Source: Hyaloperonospora brassicae (Eukaryota; Oomycota; Peronosporomycetes; Peronosporales; Peronosporaceae). Taken from it: a stretch of DNA of 64,000 nucleotides. The notes under the pieces were generated by a model. It was given only the letters and a program-made list of their open reading frames with translations. It did no database searches and had not been told where the DNA came from. The stretch is from positions 310,001 through 374,000 of the forward strand of contig CANTFL010001490.1 in the NCBI GenBank assembly GCA_947650285.1. Direction: 5' to 3'. Both the position numbers and the translations under genes were made by a program. Below are positions 35,100 to 46,424 of this stretch, piece after piece; positions within the stretch are counted from its first letter, which is position 1, and each line of letters starts with the position of its first letter.

Positions 35100-38000
35100 G
35101 CGCTCAAAAGGCAAATGTATCGATCTAGTGGCCGCAAAAGTGTGGTCTCGAGCCAAACGGTCATCGGATGACGCGGTAGCTTGGTGAGGTCACTGCAATG
35201 TCCGCACACACAATGATACAGAGCAGCACGCTTACCAGAACGAGTTCTATATCGTACTGCCACGTTCAAGAAATCCTTTAGACTTGTCGAATACTGCAGA
35301 TAGTGTCCACATTTGATGAGCATTCGAATCTAGGCCAACCTTATTTTTACTCAACTCAGTAGCATACCACTCAGCAGCACAACAAGCACGTATGGACACA
35401 ACAAGCAAACAGGGAGGCATAGCGCCGACCTGTAGACCTTATGTAGCAACTGTCTAGCATTTGTAGAATTAGAACACTTACAATGTATCAAGAGTCGGCT
35501 CGTGCTTTTGCTACAAGATCATGATCTGAATCAGGGAAGCGTTGCCTTTCACATTACATGTTTGTCCACAAAATGCCTATCTTCTCGATAAGCATATAGA
35601 TTCCAATATACGAACGCTCACGTACTTGATATGATACATCGTATCGAGCAGCATAAAGGAACAGACCACCTTCACTTAACGTGATGCTTGCAAAAACACT
35701 TTTCGTTTTGCTAGTACTAGTGACGCAGAATACTTCTTATAGCAGAACTAGGCCTTCTTGTATCTCCTCACTATGAATATCGTATGCGGTATTGCTGAAG
35801 GTGACGCATTCCCTTATATGCAGCTGATGCATGAGAGTAGAATACCACAACTCGATGTGCTGTGACGACTCCATTGACTAAGATAATCAACGAGAATGAT
35901 TCCGCAACACATTTTCATTTTAGTCGTCGATACATATATCGTAATACTTACCAAAACATAAGAATCGTGATTTTAATCGGGCACGCTCTTACCAGATAAC
36001 TGGTGTGACTTTGTTTTAATAGAACACAAGGCTGCGTACTTCCGACGTCACGTACACGTAGCGCAAGGAAGCGCGAGAAAATGATACAGAGCTTGAGAAG
36101 CTATGTTCAAGGAAAAAAGTCGATCTGTATTTTATAAAGTCAAGGTTCCTCATAAAGCATCTTTGTCTTGATCTAACTATATGAATCTACAATCTCCTAT
36201 GTGACTTTCTTGCTCACCACTTATTGCGCGCTTCTAGTAGCGATTAATGGATTTTTTGGTTGATGTAGCGTCTTCATCAACCAATAAATGGAGAAGCCAC
36301 GAATAGACCCCCGTAGGTAATATTTCGCCAACGTTACCTCTTCTCGAGTAATATTGGTTGAATAATATCTACATAAAATATATAAAAATTGGTACTTTCG
36401 TATTAATTTTATGTACGGGCTCACCCCATTTCAGTGAAGATATATATTACGATGTGAGCAGCAGTATCAAGCCCGTTTATGGCTTAAATAAAGCTTTCGC
36501 CATTGTTCGAATATGAATGCGCTGCAATGCTTGTACACAGTGTACCGGTCTGTATCTCCGGCTGAATATTCAGAGCAATGGTCGTGTTTCTCATTCTCAG
36601 GGGTATATGACGTCGTATGAACTTGCGTGGCTTGTGTCTCGGACTTGTCGAACGTTAAGTGGTGGTGATGACGTATGGCCTTTCTCTCTGTCGTGTATTG
36701 GGTGTCTTCAGATCCTTGAGTCGATGGCACTATTGTGGTCGAATATTGAACGACAATGAATCAGCATTGAGCTGACAACATGTATTATATGTGTTATGCA
36801 TCGATACGAATACACACGATTGTACATTAGCTTCTTTAAAGCTCGACAAAGGCAACAAACAGCTCGGCTGCTTTCTTGCAAAAATTGACAGCATCAAGCA
36901 TGGGCTATCTTTCTAGACCGATAGTACTTATGGCACGACTCTTAACGGCTCATTGTTTTGCTGGAAGATATTCTTTCGACGTTGGGATGAAAATGAAATA
37001 GCCGAGAAACTTCACCGGCAAGCTTTGAACTCAATCATGGCCAATAAATAGAGCGATCATTTTGAAATACGATTGTGTCGATATTCATGTAAACGCGATC
37101 AAATTCTCACGTTCTATTTAAAACTATAATATAGGGTAAGTAAATTACGCCAGTAAATTGAAGAGATACCCCACAAGAATGTAAAATAAAAAAGTCCACG
37201 ACTAGAGGCACACCCCACTTTTGCTACGGGCATACCCACACGCCTCAAGTGATAAAAATGACTTCACATTTCATTGCGCAGAACCGAAGTAAAAACGTAG
37301 TAACTTACTACTTCTCCCTGTCTCCTTATCTTTAACGGTAGATCCACTCATGAGCGAGACTCTATCAATCGATCTTGTCCAGGGCGTTATCCAAACGGGA
37401 ATTGCCATCTGGGGGCTCTATTGTCTCGAACACGTCATCCAATCCGATGGTACGATGTGGGGTGAGCTTACCATCAGCAGTGGCAACGACTCGTTTTTGA
37501 CGTTTATTGCCGAGACAAAACCAGGCAAACACGTACCGCGTGCAGCCTTTTTTTACCTTAAAGGCTACTGTGTTTAACGAAGTACGTGCCGGTACATACC
37601 TTTAGTTGTCTCACCCCGGGCATGGTAAGAAGATGCTATAAAAATAATGCACGGATCATTTCACGATGGAAAAGAATATGTAGACCTGGATCTTGACCGG
37701 GTGCGAAAACCCGAAGATGAATGTACAATACTTGAATGGAGGTTAATGCTCTGTACTAAGTTCGCTCTTGCTTAAACGGCAATCAGTTGGTTTTGCGCGT
37801 AAACGTTAATTGGGTTTTACTATTTGACACTTTGCCCCTAGTCTCGCCGGCAGTTGTGGAGACTTGTAAGTCAGTGTTATCAACACTCGCTGCTCAGGCA
37901 CACTAAAGTGGCTGTGATGATGTATGATAAAGCCATTGCGGACGCATACGGGTGTGTTGTCATGTCTTGACGAGACATTCTGGATTTTGTTGCCGAAACA

Positions 38001-39655
38001 TTCGGGTGCAATGGAAAATCCGATTCACCGATGTGAGTGAATGTTTTACACAACGAACTTAATTAGCATCTAGTTTTACGTATGAAAGAGCCACGACTAG
38101 TTGCAAACCTCAGTTTTGCTGGTGCATCTCGTTTCTGGAAGGAAAACTGATACCACCCAGAGCGTCAGGTGGGGATTGAAGCTATTCCAGCGCCGGTTGT
38201 CATTCTCTCGGCCGTCTATCGACATTTTTGAACTTGAGCTAGTGCGTGGTATTATCCGGTGATTTCAGTTGTATTGTATGAGTATGAGGGGACATAGACG
38301 CAATTGCACGGCCAAGACAGGGGTTAAGGACAGTTTTTTGCAGTAGATGGAATTCTCCTCCTAAATGTCCAGAGCTCTAGATCAAACAATTTAAGCTATT
38401 CAGTCTAGTGCTTCTACAAAGACTACACTACACTGTACACGTATATTATTCTGCACTATATAATGTGAAGTTATTTTTAAAATTTTACGCGGGTGGGTGT
38501 GACCTTAGCAAAATTAGGTAGTGCACCTAGTCGTGGCTATAAACAACGCATTATATGATCAGAAAATAATTTTAAAGTGCGTCAGTGATGTACACCATAC
38601 AAATAAGCATAGACTGCCTGACCGTGCATTTACATGTACCCACATTAGTAATATTTTTCACAATTTATTATCTAGACCTCCCTATCTTTTTAGCCACCAC
38701 TCGAATCGCAAGAAATAATTGGTTCGTTGACGCTTCAAATTTAGTCTTAAGGTGCTCATATCGTTCAATTTGTCGGCCACCTTGCTTTTAACCCTTTCGT
38801 GCTAGCCGCGTTTCTTATATTTCTTTAGTGATAATGTTATGATACGTAGATGTATTTCAGGTGGTAACGTGATCGAATGATACGATGAAACAGCAATGTA
38901 TCTTGGTGGCGCGTACACAGTGCTGTGTTGGATGTTTAAAGTACAAGCAACGCAGCTTGCGATGAAGTACATACAAGCAACAAGATCATTAATTAATGTC
39001 AACGGAGAGCTAACGATTATGTGTAGGTGCTATTGTGGGTGCTCATGCAGATATTTGCTAATATGCTGTATAATCCACGACTACCATCATGCCGAATATC
39101 GAACCTTTTAGCTCTACCAACAGAACAAAAGAGGTCTTTGTCATTTACGAAAGCGTCGATAAATGAGCAAACATGAATTCAGATGCAATATTGTTACCAG
39201 CGACATTAAAAGGTCTTCTGGATGCGATTACCTCCTTTTTGTGAAAGTCTACTGTCACAGACTGACTATTTCGTAATGTCTGTAACCGTCACGATACAAA
39301 CAATTACTTAATATTCACGCATGAATAAGACGGTCTTCTTGCTAACAACAAAAAGATGATGTATGCGCTGTTGATGTTGCGTATAACACGAGAACGGTGT
39401 TGCGTGCCACCTGTTCTCATGGTGAAATAGAGAATGATTAGTGAAGACTCGACGGCCGATGCGGAATCCGGCAAAATCGTCGGGTAAGCTTTCTCTCTGT
39501 CACTTTACTACGACATTTGTATAAACACAAACAACAATAATATTATCTTCCCAGGTCGTTTTTAGGCAATTATATATATGCTTGATCATGACGTTTATAC
39601 CGCTGGTACATTCTTCGGTAGTTTTTTATTAGTGGAACACAAATAATAAATTTTA
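35100..39655. other. AT-rich gene-free stretch
   Basis: No domain-bearing frame. The longest are 60-90 codons (for example 36517-36759 + and 37350-37577 +) and unrecognised. No LTR partner for the relic at 30.1 kb was found here. Confidence 0.4.
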
Positions 39656-39765
39656 GGGATTATATATAATATATACCAAGATATTCAACAAATGTAAATT
39701 GTACCACAGGATCGAAATTACTAAAAATATACCATGCCTCTTTTTGTAGGCAAAATGATGCACCC
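39656..39765 (+). repeat. Left terminal inverted repeat of MULE
   Basis: Starts GGGATTATAT and is inverted at 41821-41932 with several substitutions and small gaps. Confidence 0.8.
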
Positions 39766-40567
39766 ACTTTATTTCATACTGAAAGGGTTTAACGCATTTC
39801 GATTTAATTAAGGCATATATTTACCTTCGTCACGATAGCGTACCTCCGTGTGTCCATCAAATAGACATTTCATTCTGTGTATTTTATAGCGAGGGTGACC
39901 ATGTCTTGGAATAAAACCCACTGATAAGTATGCAATATCTAATGGCGATGACGTAGAATTCAATCAGACGGCTACTGTTGGACAGAACCTACGTTTGTGA
40001 CCAACCCGTTTTCACATTACACATCTTTTGATTCGGCACTTGCCCACTTCCTCAGTTGCTAGTTGAGATGGCATCCGCTTCTTCTTTTGGCGCTCTCTCT
40101 TTTTCGAGATGGATGAGGCGGTGCACACCTATCTCGTCAGGGCAACACGAGCCGCAATATCTTATCTTTTGATCTCTTAGAATAGGCTGCTCAAACGTCT
40201 ATGATCTCCACGAGTCATGAACATACGCTATCAATTATGGGCAGATTTTCAGTTTATAGAAGCGCAAGTAGAGCATGAACGCAAGTAGGGCCAAAATTTT
40301 CGAATACTCGCACGAGCATGAAACAAACTTGTCTAAAAATTGAACGAAAAACTTAAGCGGATTTAACCCCAACTGGCCGTATTGCGACAACGAAGCCTGA
40401 GTTAGAGCCTACGACACTTTCACCCACGCCGCGGCGGCCAGTGATTTGTCTACCTGGCGAGATGCATATAGAGTAAGTACTCCCCACCTTTTCAATTTGC
40501 TCACGTTTTCAGCCCACCTAATCCCCACGTAGCACTCAGTCTTCATTAAGCAGTCGATTGGAAGAAC

Positions 40568-40821
40568 TTAAATACTTTCGAAAGCGCTGTTTACATCTTC
40601 CACTTTATTGGATGTCAAGGTGTCGTATCTTGGACATGGGGAGTAAGTAGCTGACCATTTTTCAGATCCAACAGCTCGAAGACACGCCAACGCACGTTTA
40701 TCCAAGATCGAAATGTCTGCTTTAGCCTTCTCGACGCAATGTTTTTCCGTGAGCGAGCCCAAATCCACACTAAAATATCTTTAACTTCTTCGACCTTTAT
40801 TTTCTTGTTAAAATTCTCCAT
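40568..40821 (-). pseudogene. MULE transposase C-terminal core fragment
   Basis: Two overlapping minus-strand frames. One reads MENFNKKIKVEEVKDILVW from 40821. The other, down to 40568, has SEKWSATYSPCPRYDTLTS followed by NKVEDVNSAFES. The W...Y/P-R-Y-x-T-SN-x-VE-x-NS-x-F pattern is the conserved end of the MULE catalytic core, including its Glu. Frameshifted and truncated; part of the enclosing element. Confidence 0.6.
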
Positions 40822-41820
40822 CAGATGCTGAAATCAAAAAAAGTGAGGGACTTCTGGTACACTTGTCTTCACCACATTCACAAATCTCTTGTCCAAATCC
40901 GATATCACGAATGATGGAGTTGGTTGGAGATGGGAGAGTAGGGCATACAAAGAACAAGTCTAATTATCTTCATTCTTCACCGAGATACTACTCCAACAAT
41001 TTGGACTCGTTGTTACCATTTGAAAAGCAAGCCACCAGGACGACCTCGCCGATGGAAGACTTCAGGAAGGTGCTATCCACGGCAACTTCACGCTCGCTGT
41101 ATGGCTTATAATCTTTCATCCCTTCTCGAAAATGACACACAATCGCACAAACTTATCATCCACGAGTCCGAGCTTCGTTTCGTGACCTCAATCATTCAGC
41201 TCAACCATGTAGGATGAAATGAGGTCGTATTGCTCAATATCACTGCCGTATATTTCGAGCTTTAACCATTTGAGCGCATGAACACAGTTCATATAGGAGG
41301 CGGAAATCCCTTTATCCTACAACTTCATTTGGATCATTAAGGGTGTCACTTGCCTAACAAAGGTCATGACCATATCTCTAACTACAGAGGTTTATAGCAA
41401 TTTGTTTCTCAGTTGCAATTCTACGAGGCGCTTCGGATGATCCCGAAACTTGACAGGAGTGCAAAACGAAACTAGTTAGGTGGCCAAATGTTTGTGAATA
41501 GGCAAAGCGCACCACGAATGAACGGTCATCTTGTGTGTGCACATCATCGCAACGTCGCTTATCTAAGCACGAGACGGGTAGTTACAATGTCTTTTTTACT
41601 AAATTAAAGCTTGAGTGGTGTCGCTTTTGTTACTTAAACAACTTATTTCAAAGAAGCTGCTAGTTTTCTGCTTCTCGTCGTCGCTTTCCACCTGATGTGC
41701 GCAAAATTACAAGTGCTGATGTATGGCCAAAAAAGGTAGGGGAGGTGGTACATTAATAGCTTGCCACGTGGCAGTATATCCTATATTGTCAAAAACGATT
41801 GTGGCTGTTTAATCCAAAGA

Positions 41821-41932
41821 GGGTGTATAATTTTGCTTCTAGGAAACAGGCTTGGTATATATTTCTATATCTTTGATCTTGTGGTATAATTTTTTATTTG
41901 TTGATTTTCGTGGTACATTTTTATATAATCCC
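41821..41932 (-). repeat. Right terminal inverted repeat of MULE
   Basis: The reverse complement begins GGGATTATATAAAAATGTAC and aligns with the left repeat to the GCACCC/ACACCC block. Confidence 0.8.
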
Positions 41933-44533
41933 TAAATTATATCTCGTAACGCATTTATCTTTATGTATTTTTCGTGACGCATTTCGATTCACGTAATTTA
42001 TTGGCGTATTTTTTTGTTCTAATTAAGTTATAATCCAAGTTTTGTACTGTCATAATAAACGTACTTGCCCGTTTCTGAAAGTGTTAGGTTCACATGTTTT
42101 GTCTAACGAGCGCTTGTACTTCAAATTATGTCTGGTTAAGGCATGTATGGATTACATATACAAATCGGCGTGACCATTGACTAGAAGCGAGCGAGAAAGA
42201 AGTGTAATGAGCAAGAAAGCTGTAACAGCTTTACGGGATGTAGGTCTCGAAGAAGACCATGTCCGTGACACACGTCATCATCGAAAGGCTACCTTCTATT
42301 TGTCCAAACTCTGCCCAGAGATCAGACTGGACTTGAATATACCACTTGCGAATTAGGTGCTGCATACAATCCCTGCTCCCATCCCCTCCATTGAGACCAG
42401 CCGTTTCTGTATTCGATGTATCTGAGAACGAAACAAGCGGGCCAACAAAATTAAACTATGACACGTGTGTGACGCGGCTCAAGAGCATTGACATAACCGA
42501 CCGAAACAAACACACTACATCACATTACAAGCAAAGACACTTTCTTATACTAGAGCTGAGCATGACTCAAGGCTGTGTTCGCGTGTCAGAATCTAGTCAC
42601 AGGGTATTGCTGGTCGCTAAACGTTCCTCAATATACCTCACTTTTACTTCTAGTCACGTTCTCACGATATCAGTGAAGGAGAAAGTGGGAGGATGTGTCA
42701 TCAAGACCGTGATCACAAGTCAGTCTTACCCATCCCACTCTCCCCGCGCGCAACTGGTACGTGGCTAGTGCTCGTAGCACGTAAATAATAGAGGTTTGTC
42801 TTCGGCACATTGGCTCGAGGAAGACAGTGATTGTCACGTGGGTAATGGTGGAATTAAACATCATTGCCACGTCTCGTTCAGGGACCAGCAACAATAGTTT
42901 TCAGTTGAGACCATCTTGGATGTTTATGACACGTCATTGGACAGCCGAGCCACAGGCTTTCGGCTTGTCTGCCTGTCATCTCGTGGTCTGGTTTATGAAC
43001 TCGCCTTGATGGGTGAGGGCCGGGAGAGGCTTAATACACCCAGCATTATTGCTGAATACACCGCCGCCTATCCATTAGACTTAATGTCTATGTACCAACA
43101 GTTGTATTACATTCGGGCCATGTCAATTCAAATATTACAGAATAAGCTAGATAGAAAGGCACCTGTAACATAGCCACGTCAATTTAAGAGGAATCCTTTG
43201 TTGTTTAACGCATGATGATCAGCCCTTCATCCACCTCTACTACTGCTGCTACCACTGATACGGTCGTTAATGCTGATACTAATTCTGTCCACCTTCACTA
43301 CTTCTGCTGCCACTGCTACGGTGGTTGATGCTGATACTAATTCTGTCGTTGCTGACAATCAGATAACGTTCCATGTTGATGCTGGCCCTAGTCCTGCCGC
43401 CGCTATCTCTCATCCATCTGTGAAAAACTCCACCGGTCGGGACTTTTGACAGTCAAAAGACAGCTGTAGAGGCTTTAAAGCAGGCCGCCGTACGCCAATA
43501 ATTTGCTATTAGTGTACCCGCGGCTGTTCGATTGCTCCTAAGCGCAGTTTTCTCACATGTTGGCAGAAAAACCATAATGGAAGATCCCCCAGTCGGCACA
43601 CGTCCATGCAAGATCGCGGAACAGAAAAGGTCGTCTGTTCATGCGAGCTCGTGATCATTTATGACAAGCACCCCCCCCCGAACAAATTGCCTGGCCAACG
43701 TTTTTAGTGGACAACTGATGCACCGGCCACTGTCGTTGTATCAGCACGACCATGCTCTCAGCGCCACCGGCGGTGCGGCGTGCGATGCGATAATTTGACG
43801 ATATTAATTTCTAAGGTCATTCATATGCATTAGGATGGAGCTGCTCCACGGGTATGTGAGCGTGTCGGAGTCATATACAGCAGGTCATTATCTGTTTTTA
43901 TGTCTATATGTGATTAGTATCGGTTATCGGTAATTGTTTAAAGGAGGCAGGTTTCCTCATAAAAGTCCAGGGTGTCCGCAATATCGTTAAAAGGCAAACA
44001 GAAAGGCACTTGGTGGAACATTACAGTTTAAAGCTATGCTGCAACAAATGAAGGAACACATTATATTAACTACGGTTGCAGAATGAAGCCGCGGGTGAAT
44101 TCTTTCATTACCTAATTCTGTAATTTATTTGAATTGGCGTGGTCTGGCTCCGTTACTGGTGCATTTCTAATTAGCTTATTCTGCAATATGCGAAGTGACG
44201 CGACGTGAATGTAATACTACTATTTCCATATAAACATTAGCTCGAATAAATAGGCGGCGGTGTATTTAGCAATAATTCTAGGTGTATTTAGCCCCTCCCT
44301 TGAGGGCTCGTGCGCAAATCGACAGACGTGGGTAAAGAAAGTCACGCGTCAAGGATACTCGTAGGTTTATCTCAATGCTGGTGAAGTCATTCTGGATTGT
44401 ACCGATTTCTGCACGCTCATTTCTCATCCGTGACAACAGTATTCATTGCCGACGGCTGACGACAACCCATCATGATGGGCTCTGCCACTCACTTTTAGAA
44501 AAGCTCATTCAGCAATTCGTTGGGTCGTCGACC
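41933..44533. other. AT-rich stretch with a 58-bp duplication
   Basis: No gene recognised. A tandem duplication lies at 43235-43289 and 43293-43347 (period 58; shared end GATGCTGATACTAATTCTGTC/ATGCTGATACTAATTCTGTC). A run of ten C lies near 43670. Frames at 42346-43173 are unrecognised. The upstream region of the effector-like gene lies at the right edge. Confidence 0.4.
43235..43347 (+). repeat. Two-copy 58-bp tandem duplication
   Basis: The second unit repeats the first with about ten substitutions. Both carry CTGCTGCYACTG followed by a common end TGCTGATACTAATTCTGTC. Confidence 0.6.
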
Positions 44534-45404
44534 ATGCGTCTTCACGCCGCTGTTCTGCTGCTTCTTGGTGCGGCCGCATCTGCAACAATAGATGCAGCTG
44601 TCCAAACTGGCCAACCCATCAGCCCCGGTTTAGACAATGGCGATGGTCCCACTCAAAGGCGCTTACATTCGGGTCACGACGACGGCGAGGAGGAGAGATA
44701 CGCTTATAACGTAGATGAGCTGTACTTATTTCAGCGTTTTATAGCCAGACTTGTCGCAAGGGAACGGCACGTATTGGAACAATTTGGCTTCCTGGCTGAT
44801 GTGGCCATTTACTAAGGGGCATGTCTCCGGTGCACCGACCGACCCTTGTTGAATATGCTTTTACTCAAATGAAAGACTTGGGACTGCCAAGTCAGTTTTT
44901 TAGGGAGAACAATGAGGACGCTGTGGTATCGACGATCAAGGCGCTAATTGGTACCGATGAAGTGGATGTAAAACATATCGCAATGGATGTGCAGTTCGAC
45001 TTGATGCGGTGGTATTCACTCAAAGTACGCCAATTTGACGACGTGTACGACCTTCTCAAGATCGACGACAGCATCGCGAAGGCCCTGAGAACAGAACGTA
45101 TCAGGCATGAGCAAGTTGACTTTCTAATGAAAGACTTCAATTTCATGTTCTATGCATCGTACGTGGATCACTTCAAGCACCTCCCCGACGAACCGATACC
45201 CAAAAAACAGACGGTGGGTCGATGAGGCACTAACCGCGACACTCGCTACCCCAGCTACTATCGAGCTACAGAAGGGCCTCACCACGCAGCTGCCCGTGGT
45301 ACAGAAAATTAATGGCTTCCCGATCCCTGACCTTATATCTGAAGGCCTTACCCGCTGCGATCGAAGCGAGAAAGAAAGCATGGGTCCACCGATTAGTTGA
45401 AGAA
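44534..45404 (+). pseudogene. RXLR-dEER-like secreted effector gene, fragmented
   Basis: ATG 44534 opens a 93-codon frame. It has a strong signal peptide (MRLHAAVLLLLGAAASA), then RRLH at residues 42-45 and EEER at 52-55. This is the spacing of the RXLR-dEER leader of Peronosporales effectors, with His in place of the last Arg. The frame stops at 44813-44815. A second frame, 44821-45225 (134 codons), continues with helical sequence containing LMRWYSLKVRQFDDVYDLLK and FYASYVDHF, in keeping with W/Y-type effector domains. A third frame adds a further short piece to about 45400. Two shifts separate the parts with no usable splice sites, so I call it a pseudogene; sequence errors are an alternative. 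It lies in the repeat island about 480 bp before a gypsy LTR, a typical setting for such genes. Confidence 0.6.
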
Positions 45405-45882
45405 GATGCCATTGTTTTTCCACCACTCTACTTTGAGATATGATGGTTCAGTCTTAGTCGATGTAACTTCTCATCTAGAGCAACATATACAGAAGTGTTT
45501 GTGTGTACTGCGTGTGTTTTCTTTGCTTGTTGTACAACAGTGTGCTGTAAAGATACGGAAAGAGACAAATGCACTATCACCATCCGCGGGAAGCAGAGAC
45601 TACTGCCAACGAAACACAAGATGAGCCTTTATGTCGCGTAGGAAAGAAGCTGTGGTTGTAACCTATGATCCGCATGCTTGCAAACCCACGACAAAGCCTG
45701 CTCACAATTTGCTTGGTAGGATGGGCGCTCGCACTCTATCGTCTGTTCGAAGCTACCAAGTTCGTGACGGATCTATGTACTGAGTTGTCGAGACAGTGGC
45801 TTCCACACACACCTACTTTACCTATCCATATACCGTTCATACCGATTTGATGTATTTCTATAGCTACAACGCTCATGCCGAT
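45405..45882. other. Spacer between effector-like gene and gypsy 5' LTR
   Basis: Nothing recognised. It presumably includes the 3' flank of the effector-like gene and the insertion site of the retrotransposon. Confidence 0.5.
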
Positions 45883-46365
45883 TGTAACAGGGTTACACAA
45901 CTGGTGTGTGTGTAACGGATTACATAACATGTGTGGTACACAAAGAACGGAGTCCCACAGAAAGGATACTAGAACACCATATCAATTGTCGGTGGATGAC
46001 GTGTGTCAGCCACCAAATTACGAGATCTTTTAGGAGGTATTATTTCGAACAGCAGTGACCAGGTTAAGTACGTTGTTCTGAAGTGTTCTTTTCGATAAAC
46101 AGAAACAAAGTTCAGTTCCCATTTTGGTCACTTAAGACACGTGCCTTACGAGGCGTCTTTGATCGGTAAGAGCTAGCAACGCCTGTAACGGTATCTACTC
46201 TTGAGCATTCTGTGCTGCGATTTTCTTGAATCGTTTGGTCCCCCTGGAACAGGGACCGTAAGCCCTCTGATCTTGTAGACTTTCTGAGTCGGGTTCTCTG
46301 AACCAAAGCTGATCGTTGAGCGTTAAGTCTTCCTCTGACTTTAGGAGCTGTGTATCTCCGCTACA
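45883..46365 (+). repeat. 5' LTR of gypsy element
   Basis: Begins TGTAACAGGG and ends CTCCGCTACA (TG...CA form). It matches the 3' LTR base for base over long stretches, with scattered differences. Confidence 0.88.
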
Positions 46366-46424
46366 CGTGGCAGCATTAGTATCCAATCTACGCCTGAGTC
46401 TTTACGACTGATCCTTTGTGAGAA

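Larger units (their letters stand above)
39656..41932. mobile_element. MULE DNA transposon with ~110-bp terminal inverted repeats and 9-bp target duplication
   Basis: The left terminus GGGATTATATATAATATATA (39656 on) aligns with the reverse complement of the right terminus ending TTATATAATCCC (41932). The similarity continues for about 110 bp inward through the shared blocks ATCAACAAAT/TTCAACAAAT, TACCACARGATC and GCAAAATKATRCACCC, to about 39765 and 41821. The 9 bp outside each end are TAAATTTTA (39647-39655) and TAAATTATA (41933-41941), one mismatch, the target duplication size of Mutator-like elements. Internally, the minus strand keeps part of a MULE transposase. Confidence 0.85.

Noticed and set aside
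43661..43680. Run of ten C as a regulatory or telomere-like signal
   Set aside because: An isolated homopolymer without repeat structure; it may be a sequencing artefact.
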